A stretch of DNA of 64,000 bases from Streptosporangium album (GCF_014203795.1 NZ_JACHJU010000001.1:4278001-4342000); one strand, 5' to 3'; counted from the stretch's first letter, positions 19,611 to 28,898 are shown. Translations and numbers: made by a program. The notes: generated by a model from the sequence alone, not told the origin.

Positions 19611-20566
19611 TGAGCGTCCACAGCGACGACGTCGAGCGCGTCCCCCCCGAAGACGTCCACCGGCCGCGCCCGGACGACCCGGCGGAGCCGTACGAAATGA
19701 TCGTCGTGGGCTCGGTCAACGCCGACCTGGTGGTCCGCGTCGACCGGCGTCCCCGGCCAGGCGAGACGGTGATCGGCTCGGACCTGGTCATCTATCCCGG
19801 CGGAAAGGGAGCCAACCAGGCCGTGGCGGCGGCCAGGCTCGGCGCCCGGGTGGCCCTGCTCGGCAGGGTCGGCTCCGATGGCAACGGCGACTTCCTGCGC
19901 AAGGCGCTGGACGGCGACGGGGTGGATCTGAGCCGTCTCACCGAGACTCCGGGGCCGACCGGCGTCGCCCTGATCACCGTGGGGGCCGACGGGGACAACA
20001 GCATCATCGTGTCACCCGGGGTCAACGCGTTGCTCAGCGAGGACGACATCGCCGCGGCGGCCGACCTGCTGGCCTCGGCGCGGGTCGTCTCCCTGCAACT
20101 GGAGAGCCCTCTCGCCACGGTTGCGGCCGCCGCCCGGACGGCGGCCCGGGTGGTCTTCAACCTGTCGCCTCCCGCAGTGGTCCCCGACGACCTGCTCGCG
20201 GCCTGCGATCCGCTCGTCGTCAACGAACACGAGGCCGCACTCCTGCTGGGCGAGCACGGCACTCCCCGTCAGCAGGCGACGGCCCTTCTCGCCCTCGGCC
20301 CACGCTCGGTGGTGCTCACGCTGGGAGCCGACGGCGCGGTCGTCGCCGAACCCGGCGGGGTGACGACGGTGCCGAGCCCCGCGGTGGACGTCGTCGACAC
20401 CACCGGCGCCGGCGACGCGTTCACCGGGGCGCTGGCCTGGCGCCTGGCCAGAGGCGACGACCTGGCCGGCGCCACCGCCTTCGCGGTCCGGGTGGGCGCC
20501 GCCTCCGTACGGAACCCCGGCGCGCAGAATTCTTATCCGCATCTGGAGGATCTGGAGACCCTGTGA
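19610..20566 (+). CDS. rbsK: Ribokinase
   Basis: This 318-residue PfkB-family kinase phosphorylates D-ribose to ribose-5-phosphate. Both family signatures are present: PGGKGANQAVAAARLGA near the N-terminus and DTTGAGDAFTGAL with the catalytic Asp near residue 265. An acidic, low-complexity extension of about 28 residues precedes the usual start VVGSVNADLV; it may be unstructured or reflect a wrong start, but the ATG at 19610 is coupled to the rbsB stop (TGATG). The end overlaps rbsD. Confidence 0.95.
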   Translation: MSVHSDDVERVPPEDVHRPRPDDPAEPYEMIVVGSVNADLVVRVDRRPRPGETVIGSDLVIYPGGKGANQAVAAARLGARVALLGRVGSDGNGDFLRKALDGDGVDLSRLTETPGPTGVALITVGADGDNSIIVSPGVNALLSEDDIAAAADLLASARVVSLQLESPLATVAAAARTAARVVFNLSPPAVVPDDLLAACDPLVVNEHEAALLLGEHGTPRQQATALLALGPRSVVLTLGADGAVVAEPGGVTTVPSPAVDVVDTTGAGDAFTGALAWRLARGDDLAGATAFAVRVGAASVRNPGAQNSYPHLEDLETL

Positions 20567-20952
20567 AACGTGCCGGAATCCTCAACGCCGCCCTGTCCGG
20601 CGCGCTCGCCCGCCTCGGCCACACCGACGAACTGCTCATCTGCGACAGCGGAATGCCGCTGCCCCGGGGAGTCGAGGCCGTCGACCTCGCCTTCCTGCCG
20701 GGCGTTCCGTCGTTCGCCGAGGTGCTGGACGGGATCCTCTCCGAGCTCGTCGTGGAGGCGGCGACCGCGGCTCAGGAGGTCCGGACGGCCAATGCCGGGT
20801 GCGATGCCCTGCTCAGCGCCCGGCTGCCCGGCCTGACCTACGTCCCGCATGAGGAGCTCAAGCGCCTGTCCCACTCCAGCCGGCTGGTCGTGCGGACCGG
20901 GGAGGCGCAGCCGTACGCCAACGTGCTGCTGCGCTGCGGGGTCGCCTTCTGA
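20563..20952 (+). CDS. rbsD: D-ribose pyranase
   Basis: This 129-residue protein matches RbsD, which converts beta-D-ribopyranose to the furanose used by ribokinase. Seen here: start KRAGILNAALSGALARLGHTDELLICDSGMP with the conserved His20 and Asp28, and the C-terminal segment RTGEAQPYANVLLRCGV. Its GTG overlaps the ribokinase stop (GTGA). It is the last gene of the ribose operon and is followed directly by a hairpin. Confidence 0.95.
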   Translation: MKRAGILNAALSGALARLGHTDELLICDSGMPLPRGVEAVDLAFLPGVPSFAEVLDGILSELVVEAATAAQEVRTANAGCDALLSARLPGLTYVPHEELKRLSHSSRLVVRTGEAQPYANVLLRCGVAF

Positions 20953-20953
20953 C

Positions 20954-20974
20954 CGTCCCGGCCCCGCCGGGACG
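20954..20974 (+). terminator. Hairpin ending the rbs operon
   Basis: Perfect 8-bp arms CGTCCCGG and CCGGGACG around CCCCG begin one base after the rbsD stop. No T-tract follows. Confidence 0.65.
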
Positions 20975-21074
20975 CTGATCCGGCACTGGCCGGCGGCCTC
21001 CGCACGGCCGGCCCTCCCGCTTCCGGGCCGCCGGACCAACGCGGCGGTGACGGAGAAGTGGATACGCTTCCCGA

Positions 21075-22070
21075 GTGGACATCGACGCCTTCGTCAGCGC
21101 GCACCGGCCGGTCTGGGACCGCCTGGAGGACCTCATCCGGCGCCGGAGGTCGCTGGACGGCGCCGAGATCGACGAGCTCGTGGACCTCTACCAGCGGGTC
21201 GCCACGCACCTGTCCATCGTGCGGTCGGGATCGGCCGACCCGATCCTGGTGGGCCGGCTGTCCGCGCTGGTCGCCCGGGCCCGGTCGGCGGTGACCGGCG
21301 CGCACACCCCCGCCTGGCGGGAGTTCGTCCGCTTCTTCGCGGTCTCCTTCCCGGTGGTCGCCTACCGCGCCCGCTGGTGGTGGCTCGCCACGACGGCCGC
21401 GTTCGTCCTGGTCTCCGTGGTCGTCGCCGTCTGGGTGGCGGGCGACCCCGCCGTCCAGTCCGCGATCGCCACGCCCGAGGAGATCACCCAGCTCGTCGAC
21501 CACGACTTCGCCGACTACTACTCCGAGCATCCCGCGGCCTCGTTCGCCGGGCAGGTCTGGGTCAACAACGCCTGGGTCTCGATGCAGGTCATCATCATGG
21601 CCATCCTGCTCGGCCTGCCGATCCCCTACATCCTCTGGGAGAACGCGGCCAACGTGGCCGTCTCCGCCGGGCTGATGGCCTCGCGCGGCAAGCTCGACAT
21701 CTTCTTCGGCCTGATCACCCCGCACGGCCTGCTGGAGCTGACCGCGGTGTTCCTCGCCTCGGCCGTCGGCATGCGCCTGGGCTGGACGGTCATCGCCCCC
21801 GGTCCCCGCAGGCGCGGTGAGGTCCTCGCCGAGCAGGGCAGGGCCGTCATGAGCGTGGCCCTCGGCCTGGTCGTGGTGCTGTTCGTCTCCGGGCTGATCG
21901 AGGGGCTGGTCACCCCCTCAGGCCTGCCCACCTGGGCGCGGATCGGCATCGGAGTGGTCGCCGAGGCCGCCTTCCTCGGCTACGTGATCTACTTCGGCCG
22001 CCGGGCGCTGGCCGCCCAGGAGACCGGGGACATGGAGCACGCCCCCGACCTCGCGCCGAGCGCCGGGTAG
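21075..22070 (+). CDS. SpoIIM-like stage II sporulation protein M family membrane protein
   Basis: This 331-residue protein has a helical cytoplasmic N-terminal part of about 95 residues with WRL.. DLYQRVATHLSIVRS, then about five transmembrane segments. NNAWVSMQVIIMAILLGLPIPYILWENA and LITPHGLLELTAVFLA are family signatures of SpoIIM/DUF95 proteins. In actinomycetes this gene sits with RDD, DUF58 and MoxR genes and is not known to be sporulation-specific. It converges with the DUF58 gene. The 274-bp gap between them holds no feature I can recognise. Confidence 0.88.
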   Translation: MDIDAFVSAHRPVWDRLEDLIRRRRSLDGAEIDELVDLYQRVATHLSIVRSGSADPILVGRLSALVARARSAVTGAHTPAWREFVRFFAVSFPVVAYRARWWWLATTAAFVLVSVVVAVWVAGDPAVQSAIATPEEITQLVDHDFADYYSEHPAASFAGQVWVNNAWVSMQVIIMAILLGLPIPYILWENAANVAVSAGLMASRGKLDIFFGLITPHGLLELTAVFLASAVGMRLGWTVIAPGPRRRGEVLAEQGRAVMSVALGLVVVLFVSGLIEGLVTPSGLPTWARIGIGVVAEAAFLGYVIYFGRRALAAQETGDMEHAPDLAPSAG

Positions 22071-22344
22071 CGCCGAACCCGCCAGACGCTGCTCGGGAGG
22101 CCGGTCTTCAACTGTGTCAGGGGCCTCATGCGGTTGCGCGGTCATCGGTCTCCCCCCTCTGCCGTCCAGCCCCAGGGTCTACGGGGCCGGCCCAGCGAAG
22201 ACACCAGATCACAGCAACTGCCCGTGGCGCTTATCGACCATGACGGTGCAGAAAAACAGCGCGGGGCTTGTCCTCCATCGTCGTGGCTGTTCGGTGGGTC
22301 CTCATCGGACACGGCACGTCCGCCGGGGCGGGCCGCGTCCGCCG

Positions 22345-23712
22345 TCAGAGGCGGCCCGCGGCCTTCAGCGCCAGGTAGGCGTCGGCCAGGGCGGGGGCGA
22401 GCTGCTCCGGAGCGGCGTCCACGACCTCCACGCCCTGGCGGCGCAGCCGGGCGGTGATCCTGCGCCGGTCGGCGTTCTGCTGCTCGGCCGCCGCGGCGTT
22501 GTAGACCAGCTCGGAGGTGCCGCGCCCGGCCGCCATCGTGGCGACCTGAGGGTCGGAGACGGCGGCCAGGAGCACCAGGTGCCGTGCGGAGAGCTGGGGG
22601 AGCACGGGCAGGAGCCCCTCCTCCAGCGACGCCGAGTTCAGGTCGGTCAGCACGACGACCAGGCAGCGCCGCTTGGCGCGGGCCAGGACGGCGGCGACCA
22701 TGCCGGCCGAGTCGGCCTCGACGAGCTCGGCCTCCAGCGGGGCCATGGTGTTGACCAGCGACGACAGCGTCTCGGTACGGCTGGCGCCGGACAACCAGGC
22801 GCGCACCGCGCGGTCGTGGGCCAGGAAGTCCACCCGGTCACCGGCACGGGTGGCCAGCGCGGCCAGCAGCAGTGCCGCGTCCATCGACCAGTCCAGCCGG
22901 GGCCAGCCGGGTACGGCCGCCGCCGGGCCGTACAGGCCGCCGGTCCTGGGCATCTCACCGGCCAGCGGGATGGGAGCCGTCCCCACCCGGCCGGCCGAGG
23001 TGCGCCCGGTGTCCAGGACGATCAGCACCCGCCGGTCGCGCTCGGGCCGCCAGGTGCGGACCACGACGTCGTTGCGGCGGGCGGTGGCCCGCCAGTCGAT
23101 CGAACGGACGTCGTCGCCGACCACGTACTCGCGGAGCGAGTCGAACTCGGTGCCCTGCCCCCTGACCATCGACGGATGCCGGCCCTCCAGCTCCCGCAGC
23201 CGCGACAGCTTGGCGGGCAGGTGCTTGCGGCTGAGGAACGGCGGCAGCACCCGGACCGACCACGGAACCCGGTGGGATCCCTGGCGGGCCGCGATGCCCA
23301 GCGGGCCCAGCGTGCGCACCGTGACCGTGACCGCCTCGCGGTCGCCCCGGCGGGTGGGGGTGAGCGTCGTGACGAGACGGCGGCGCTCGCCGGGGGGCAC
23401 GTCAAGCGGCAGATGCCGCGGCGTGGCCCCCGCCGAGGGAGGCCAGGCGTCCCGCAGCAGGCCCCGGGCCCGGCGGGACCCGGGGTTCTCCACGATCAGC
23501 TCGACCGTGGCCGACTCGCCGAGCCGTACCAGCCGGTCGCCCGCGCGGGTGAACCGCAGCGGCCGCACGCCCGCGGCCAGCAGCAGGTCCACCGCGATCA
23601 GCGCCAGCAGCAGCAGAGCCACCCCGGCCACGGCCGGCCCCGGCTGGGGCGCGAACAGCACGGCCAGCGTGCCGAGCAGGGCCAGCAGGGCGGCCCGTCC
23701 TGTCAGTGCCAT
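22345..23712 (-). CDS. DUF58 domain protein (MoxR-associated)
   Basis: This 455-residue protein has two N-terminal transmembrane segments (about residues 5-50), a beta-rich domain, then the DUF58 core with EGRHPSMVRGQGTEFDSLREYVVGDDVRSIDWRATAR-type sequence and a von Willebrand-like region (VLIVLDTGRTS with a degenerate MIDAS). DUF58 proteins are partners of MoxR ATPases in cell-envelope or secreted-protein assembly. Its ATG lies four bases after the MoxR stop, so they are co-transcribed. Confidence 0.9.
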   Translation of the reverse strand: MALTGRAALLALLGTLAVLFAPQPGPAVAGVALLLLALIAVDLLLAAGVRPLRFTRAGDRLVRLGESATVELIVENPGSRRARGLLRDAWPPSAGATPRHLPLDVPPGERRRLVTTLTPTRRGDREAVTVTVRTLGPLGIAARQGSHRVPWSVRVLPPFLSRKHLPAKLSRLRELEGRHPSMVRGQGTEFDSLREYVVGDDVRSIDWRATARRNDVVVRTWRPERDRRVLIVLDTGRTSAGRVGTAPIPLAGEMPRTGGLYGPAAAVPGWPRLDWSMDAALLLAALATRAGDRVDFLAHDRAVRAWLSGASRTETLSSLVNTMAPLEAELVEADSAGMVAAVLARAKRRCLVVVLTDLNSASLEEGLLPVLPQLSARHLVLLAAVSDPQVATMAAGRGTSELVYNAAAAEQQNADRRRITARLRRQGVEVVDAAPEQLAPALADAYLALKAAGRL

Positions 23713-23716
23713 CGTC

Positions 23717-24724
23717 TCAGCGGGGGACGGGGACGGAGGCGAGGATGGCGTCGATCAGGCCGTCGGCGGTCGCGCCCTCCAGCTCGGCCTCGGGGCGGAG
23801 CTGGATCCGGTGCCGCGTCGCGGGCCTGGCCAGCGCCTTGACGTCGTCCGGGGTCACGTAGGAGCGGCCGGACAGCCAGGCCCACGCCCGCGCCCCGGCC
23901 AGCAGCGCGGTGGCGCCACGCGGCGAGACGCCGAGCTGGAGCGACGGCGACTGGCGGGTGGCCCTGGCGATGTCCACGATGTAGCCGAGCACCTCGGGGC
24001 CGGCGTGCACCTGGCTGACCGCGGCGCGGCCGGCGTCCAGGTCGGCGATGGTGGCCACGGCCTTGACGTGCGACAGGTCACGCGGGTCGAAGCCCAGCGC
24101 GTGCCGTTCCAGCACCGCGATCTCCTGGTCGCGGGGCGGCAGCGGCACGGTCAGCTTGAGCAGGAACCGGTCGAGCTGCGCCTCGGGGAGCTGGTAGGTG
24201 CCCTCGTACTCGACCGGGTTCTGGGTGGCGGCCACGATGAACGGCTCGGGCAGCTTGCGCGGCTTGCCGTCCACGCTGATCTGCCGCTCCTCCATCGCCT
24301 CCAGCAGCGCGGCCTGCGTCTTGGGGGGCGTGCGGTTGATCTCGTCGGCGAGCAGCAGGTTGGTGAAGACCGGGCCCTGGCGGAACTCGAACTCCGACGT
24401 CTTCGCGTCGTAGATCAGGGAGCCGGTGACGTCACCCGGCATCAGGTCGGGGGTGAACTGCACCCTTTTGAAGTCCAGCGAGAGCGCCGCCGCCAACGTC
24501 CTGACCAGCAGGGTCTTGGCGACGCCCGGCACGCCTTCGAGGAGCACGTGCCCCCGGCAGAGCAACGCGATCACCAGCCCGGTGACCACGGCGTCCTGGC
24601 CGACGACGGCCTTGGAGACCTCGGCGCGCAGGCTCCCCAGCGCCTCCCTGGCGGTGTTGGCATCGGGGGCCGTCCCGGCGGCGAAGGGCGTCCCCACCCG
24701 GCCGCCGTCCTGTGGCATGGTCAC
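23717..24724 (-). CDS. MoxR-family AAA+ ATPase
   Basis: This 335-residue AAA+ ATPase has Walker A GVPGVAKTLL, Walker B LLLADEINR, sensor 1 ATQNP and the VSPRGATALL sensor-2 region, all typical of MoxR chaperone-like ATPases. It probably acts with the DUF58 and DUF4350/DUF4129 membrane proteins in this operon to mature or regulate an envelope complex. The GTG at 24724 has GGAGGAG five bases upstream; an ATG two codons later is the alternative. Confidence 0.93.
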   Translation of the reverse strand: MTMPQDGGRVGTPFAAGTAPDANTAREALGSLRAEVSKAVVGQDAVVTGLVIALLCRGHVLLEGVPGVAKTLLVRTLAAALSLDFKRVQFTPDLMPGDVTGSLIYDAKTSEFEFRQGPVFTNLLLADEINRTPPKTQAALLEAMEERQISVDGKPRKLPEPFIVAATQNPVEYEGTYQLPEAQLDRFLLKLTVPLPPRDQEIAVLERHALGFDPRDLSHVKAVATIADLDAGRAAVSQVHAGPEVLGYIVDIARATRQSPSLQLGVSPRGATALLAGARAWAWLSGRSYVTPDDVKALARPATRHRIQLRPEAELEGATADGLIDAILASVPVPR

Positions 24725-24791
24725 GAGGACTCCTCCGCCGACTCCGGGAGCACGGTGCCGCCGTTCCCGACGGCCTGCTCGCTACGCTCGC

Positions 24792-25952
24792 TCACGACTC
24801 TCTGACCTGCCTCTCCAACATGTCCAGGTATGCGGCCAGGGCTATCAGCCCGGCCTCGTCAGCCGGTGGCGGGCCGTACAGGGCGGCGCCCACGTGGAAG
24901 CCCGCCTGTCCGGTCCGTTCGGCGATAGCGTCGACCTTCGCCTCCGGGCCGGCCGCCGAGGGCAGCCCGAGCCGGGGGGTGACCCGGTCGACGAAACCGG
25001 CGCGCAGGGCGACGGCGGCCCGGTCACGGGCGCGCCTGGCCCGGTAGAGCCTGGCCCGGCCCTCCACGGTCTCGGCGGCCCTGACCACGACGGGCAGCCG
25101 CTCGGCCACCACCGGGCCGAGCCGGCGGCCCTGCCAGAGTGCCAGCAGAAGGACCACGAAGGCCAGTTGCACCACGGCCCATCTGACCCCGTCGGGGATC
25201 AGGTCGTAGAAGCTCCGCTCTCCCGTGCCCTGCTCCGTGGTCTCCGGGGCCACCAGCCAGATCAGCAGGGGCCTGGCCCCGGCCAGGTTCATCGCCAGCG
25301 CGGCGTTGCCGTCCTCGGCCAGCCGCAGGTTGGACATGAACCGGCCGTCGCCCACAGCCGTGATCGTCCTGTCCCCGTTCGGGTAGCTGACCAGGGTGGG
25401 CGCGCCGTCGGCAGGGTAGCAGCCGACCGCCCCCGAAGGGGCGGTGAAGGCCGTGCCGCCCGTGAAGGCGCTGCCCGCCCTGGTCGCCGCCCGCAGCGCG
25501 CACCGGGGCTCGCGGGAACGGGGCCGGGCCGTCTCGGTGGAGCCGATGCCGGGGGTGAGCAGGTCCTCGTACCGCTGCGCGCCGATCACGATCCGGTCGG
25601 CGGACAGCGCGCCGAGCCGCCGGGCCTCGTCTCTGTCGAGGAAGGAGGTGTCGCTGAGCAGCAGCGCGCTCTCGCCGGAGTCGGCGGCCTCCGCCTCGGC
25701 GACCGAGGTGACGCGCCTGACCTCCACGCCGTGGGCCCGCAGGAGCTGGGCCAGGCCCTTGCCGCCGGACAGCGAGGTGTCGGCGGGATCCAGGGGCCGG
25801 CTCTCGCCGGAGCCGCCGAGCAGCACGCCGACGACGGCGCCGGCGACCACGATGAGCGCGACGAGGAGGATGCCCCGACTGCCGCGCCACAGGCTCGCGG
25901 CGGTGGGCGAGGTGGATGTCGGCCCCGTCTCCGGAACGGCGGCGAGGTTCAC
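24792..25952 (-). CDS. DUF4350 domain membrane protein
   Basis: This 386-residue protein has an N-terminal transmembrane helix (GILLVALIVVAGAVVGVLLGG), an extracytoplasmic DUF4350 domain (SLSGGKGLAQLLRAHGVEVRRVTS...), a second helix near residue 250 and a cytoplasmic tail. It belongs to the MoxR/DUF58/DUF4129 gene set common in actinobacteria; biochemical role unknown. The start is GTG 25952, which overlaps the upstream gene's stop (GTGA). A much longer open frame upstream of it is shadow sequence. Confidence 0.85.
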   Translation of the reverse strand: MNLAAVPETGPTSTSPTAASLWRGSRGILLVALIVVAGAVVGVLLGGSGESRPLDPADTSLSGGKGLAQLLRAHGVEVRRVTSVAEAEAADSGESALLLSDTSFLDRDEARRLGALSADRIVIGAQRYEDLLTPGIGSTETARPRSREPRCALRAATRAGSAFTGGTAFTAPSGAVGCYPADGAPTLVSYPNGDRTITAVGDGRFMSNLRLAEDGNAALAMNLAGARPLLIWLVAPETTEQGTGERSFYDLIPDGVRWAVVQLAFVVLLLALWQGRRLGPVVAERLPVVVRAAETVEGRARLYRARRARDRAAVALRAGFVDRVTPRLGLPSAAGPEAKVDAIAERTGQAGFHVGAALYGPPPADEAGLIALAAYLDMLERQVRES

Positions 25953-26614
25953 GAGGAGACCGTCCCCGTCATGGCGCCGAGCGTCGGACGGGCCGTGCGC
26001 AGGCGTTCGTCGAGGTCGCGCAGGACCCCGTAGGCCTCGGCGGTGCCCGGCACCTCGCCGTAGGTCACGTCGTCGAACACCCGCGCCGCGGCGGCCAGTT
26101 CGGCGGCGAATTCGGGCAGCGCGCGTCCGGCCTCGGCCGCGAGCTCGTCCGCGGTACGGCCGGGTGTGGAGTCGACGATGACCCGGTCCTCCAGATCTCG
26201 TGCGAGGGCCCGCAGCCGCTCGCGTACGGCCTCGGCCCACCGTCCCTCGGCGGCCAGCCGTTCGGCGGTCTCGCGATGTTCGGCGGCGGTGCGGCGGCGG
26301 TCTCCGAAGATCCCTTCCTTGCGCGTGGTGCCGCCCCTGACGGTCCTGTGCGCGATCATGACCACCGCGACGACGGCGGCGACGACGATCATCGCCAGGA
26401 CGATCCGCGCGGCCACGCTGCCGACCACACCCACGGACTCCTGGTCCAGCAGGTCGCCGAGGAACTGGTTCACGGCCCGCATGACGCGGTCGACGAGGGA
26501 CTCCTTGGCGTACTCGGACCTGAGGAGCTCTGCGGCCGCCTCGCGCCGGGCCTGCTCACGGCCGATGTCGATCGGGGCCGCCAGGAGCGCCGGGTAGGTC
26601 AGGACGGGGACCAC
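25949..26614 (-). CDS. DUF4129 domain membrane protein
   Basis: This 221-residue protein has a long amphipathic N-terminal part, one transmembrane helix (IVLAMIVVAAVVAVVMIA) and a C-terminal cytoplasmic DUF4129 domain with RWAEAVRERLRALARDLEDR and TADELAAEAGRALPE. It is usually co-encoded with MoxR, DUF58 and DUF4350 proteins. The GTG at 26614 has GGGGAG five bases upstream; the start lies 16 bp inside the upstream gene, so translation is coupled. The longer open frame to 27289 is a shadow of that gene. Confidence 0.85.
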   Translation of the reverse strand: MVPVLTYPALLAAPIDIGREQARREAAAELLRSEYAKESLVDRVMRAVNQFLGDLLDQESVGVVGSVAARIVLAMIVVAAVVAVVMIAHRTVRGGTTRKEGIFGDRRRTAAEHRETAERLAAEGRWAEAVRERLRALARDLEDRVIVDSTPGRTADELAAEAGRALPEFAAELAAAARVFDDVTYGEVPGTAEAYGVLRDLDERLRTARPTLGAMTGTVSS

Positions 26615-27876
26615 GGAGCTCCCCGACCGGCCTGTTCGCTTGGGCCCGGCCCGGCGGGTGTGATGGACGGGTCCCACAGGTCGTCGGCCGACGCGTGCAC
26701 CCAGCCCTGCCGTTGCTGCTCGATCGCCGCGGTCTGCAGCACCAGGTCGAACGCCTCGGCGCGCATCCGCCGGTCGGCGTAGAGCAGGCCGTGGACACCG
26801 GCCTGGAAGGGGTAGGTGATCATCGCGCCGATGGTGCCGCCGACGGCGATCAGGATCGCCGTGCTGATCTGCGAGGCGGTGGAGGCCCCGCCGAAGAAGC
26901 CGATGTAGGTCCCCGCCAGGGTGAAGGGGAGGGAGAGCAGCGTGGCGGTGAGGCCCGCGATGAGCTGGGTCAGCAGCAGGATGCCGAGCGTCCGCCAGAA
27001 GCCGCCGTTCACGAGCGTCCACGACCTGCGCAGGGAGGCGAGGACGCCGCGCCGCTCCAGCACCGCCACGGGCGCCGCGAGTGCCAGGCGGGTGGTGATG
27101 AAGAGCGCGTAGGCGAGGAAGCCGAGCCCCAGCACCGCGGTCAGGAGGAACGCCGACCCGAAGTCGGCACCCGCCGAGATCACCGCCAATACGAGCAGGA
27201 CGGCCAGCACCAGTGGCAGCAGCATGACCAGCGCGCTGACGACCACCAGCCCGAACAGCGTGGGGATCCGGCCCCGGGTCAGCCTCCACGCCTCGCCCAC
27301 CGTCGTCCTGCCGCCGAAGACCGCCCGGCCCAGGATCCGGGTCAGCACGCCGGTGAGCAGGGTGACCGCGACGAACTGCACCGCGTAGGAGATCAGCGTC
27401 CCGCCGTACTGGGAGAGGAAGTCCACGTTCTGCGAGCCGTCCGGCGTGCCGGAACCGTTCAGGTCCGCCCCCATCTCGGCGAGCACGACCGACTGGCCGA
27501 TCGCCACCGGGATCGCTCCGACCGCGGCGACGACCGCCGACAGGCCCAGGACGGTCTTGGGGTTGGAGCGGATCAGCTTGATCGCGCCGTCGAGGATGTC
27601 ACCGAGGCCGAGCGGGCGCAGCGGGATGATCCCCGGGCGCAGCGCGGGGGGCGGCATGCGGTAGCCGTAGGGCTGCCCGCCGTACGGGCCTGACTGGTAT
27701 GGCGGTATCTGCCCGCCATGGGGCTGCTGAGGGGGTGGGGGTGGGGGCAGGGGCTGCTGCGGGGGCGGCGCGCCGGGCGCGGTCCACGGCGATCCCGAGG
27801 CGTTGCCGTAGGGCGGAGGTTGGTTGGACGCCCAGCCGGATGGCGTGCCGGGAGTGGAGCCGTGACCGTCTGACAT
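26599..27876 (-). CDS. Multi-pass membrane protein with proline-rich N-terminus (GPDPase membrane-domain-like)
   Basis: This 425-residue protein has about 85 residues of Pro/Gln/Gly/Tyr-rich sequence, then RPLGLGDILDGAIKLIRSNPKTVLGLSAVV and six or more transmembrane helices. The DILDGAIKLIR segment is a signature of proteins resembling the membrane domain of glycerophosphodiester phosphodiesterase, but no catalytic domain is present. It is the first gene of the operon leading to DUF4129, DUF4350, MoxR and DUF58. ATG 27876 (MSDGHG) is chosen over an upstream in-frame start because the sequence before it is not protein-like. Confidence 0.82.
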   Translation of the reverse strand: MSDGHGSTPGTPSGWASNQPPPYGNASGSPWTAPGAPPPQQPLPPPPPPQQPHGGQIPPYQSGPYGGQPYGYRMPPPALRPGIIPLRPLGLGDILDGAIKLIRSNPKTVLGLSAVVAAVGAIPVAIGQSVVLAEMGADLNGSGTPDGSQNVDFLSQYGGTLISYAVQFVAVTLLTGVLTRILGRAVFGGRTTVGEAWRLTRGRIPTLFGLVVVSALVMLLPLVLAVLLVLAVISAGADFGSAFLLTAVLGLGFLAYALFITTRLALAAPVAVLERRGVLASLRRSWTLVNGGFWRTLGILLLTQLIAGLTATLLSLPFTLAGTYIGFFGGASTASQISTAILIAVGGTIGAMITYPFQAGVHGLLYADRRMRAEAFDLVLQTAAIEQQRQGWVHASADDLWDPSITPAGPGPSEQAGRGAPWSPS

Positions 27877-28220
27877 ATCCCAATCCTGACATGTGGACAC
27901 ACCGATTGTGGTGATGGGGAGATCACACCAGGGTTTCACCCGGCACGAGATCGACGGAGATGACGGAGGGATGGCCGAGACACCGTCGTTTACACCAGAC
28001 TGGGAACGTGACCACCTCCGCTTGGCGTTCGCAGTCGCCAGGGCCGGAGTCGGTCATGCAGGGGGGACTGCCGCATGCTTTAGGTTGCGTGTGCCTAAAA
28101 TTCGGCCTTTGGATGGCTGGCCGTTGGCTGGTGTCATCCAGTAGCCGGACAAGGGTAATCTTCGACCACCGTGCCGTTTATCCCAAAGACTCCCAAACTG
28201 CGTAAAACGAATGAGGGGCC
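27877..28220. other. 344-bp divergent intergenic region upstream of mtrA
   Basis: No convincing gene is present. It must carry promoters for the minus-strand membrane-protein operon and for mtrA. The only clear structure is a 21-bp imperfect dyad at 28079-28099, listed separately. Small open frames here lack ribosome sites and family resemblance. Confidence 0.6.
28079..28099. promoter_or_regulatory. Dyad resembling a DtxR/IdeR iron box
   Basis: Arms TTTAGG (28079-28084) and CCTAAA (28094-28099). The inner 19 bases share 13 positions with the iron-box consensus TTAGGTTAGGCTAACCTAA: the outer half-sites are good, the centre is poor. It sits about 120 bp before mtrA in AT-rich sequence. Confidence 0.35.
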
Positions 28221-28898
28221 ATGAAAGGACGCGTGCTGGTCGTCGACGACGACGCCGCTCTCGCCGAGATGCTCGGCATCGTGCTGCGCGGGGAGGGTTT
28301 CGAGCCTTCCTTCGTCTCCGACGGGGACAAGGCGCTCGACGCGTTCCGCGACACCCGGCCCGATCTGGTCCTGCTCGATCTGATGCTGCCGGGTGCCGAC
28401 GGCATCGACGTGTGCCGCCGCATCCGTGCCGAGTCCGGCGTGCCGATCGTCATGTTGACGGCCAAGAGCGACACCATCGACGTCGTCCTCGGCCTGGAGT
28501 CGGGAGCCGACGACTACATCGTCAAGCCGTTCAAGCCCAAGGAGCTGGTGGCCCGGGTGCGGGCGCGGCTGCGCCGCACCGACGAGCCGACGCCGGAGAT
28601 CCTGCAGATCGGCGACATCACCATCGACGTCGCCGGGCACTCGGTCAAGCGGGACGAGGAGACCATCAACCTCACCCCGCTGGAGTTCGACCTCCTGGTC
28701 GCGCTGGCCCGTAAGCCGCGCCAGGTCTTCACCCGCGAGGTCCTGCTGGAGCAGGTCTGGGGATACCGGCACGCGGCCGACACCCGCCTGGTCAACGTGC
28801 ACGTCCAGCGGCTCCGCGCCAAGATCGAAAAGGACCCCGAGCACCCCGAGATCGTCGTGACGGTCCGCGGGGTCGGCTACAAGGCAGGCCCGGCCTGA
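28221..28898 (+). CDS. mtrA: Response regulator MtrA
   Basis: This 225-residue OmpR-family regulator has a receiver domain (VLVVDDDAALAEMLGIVL; Asp53 in LVLLDLMLPGADG; Lys in DDYIVKPFKPKELV) and a winged-helix DNA-binding domain (LTPLEFDLLVALARKPRQVFTREVLLEQVWGY). The sequence and the mtrA-mtrB-lpqB order identify MtrA, an actinobacterial regulator of cell division, wall and development genes. The kinase gene follows 28 bp later. Confidence 0.96.
   Translation: MKGRVLVVDDDAALAEMLGIVLRGEGFEPSFVSDGDKALDAFRDTRPDLVLLDLMLPGADGIDVCRRIRAESGVPIVMLTAKSDTIDVVLGLESGADDYIVKPFKPKELVARVRARLRRTDEPTPEILQIGDITIDVAGHSVKRDEETINLTPLEFDLLVALARKPRQVFTREVLLEQVWGYRHAADTRLVNVHVQRLRAKIEKDPEHPEIVVTVRGVGYKAGPA

Noticed and set aside
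22071..22344. Hidden gene between the SpoIIM-like and DUF58 genes
   Set aside because: Open frames here run into the DUF58 gene in antisense and have no ribosome site or family resemblance.
27893..28144. 83-residue open frame upstream of mtrA
   Set aside because: No ribosome site, no recognisable sequence, and it covers the promoter region.
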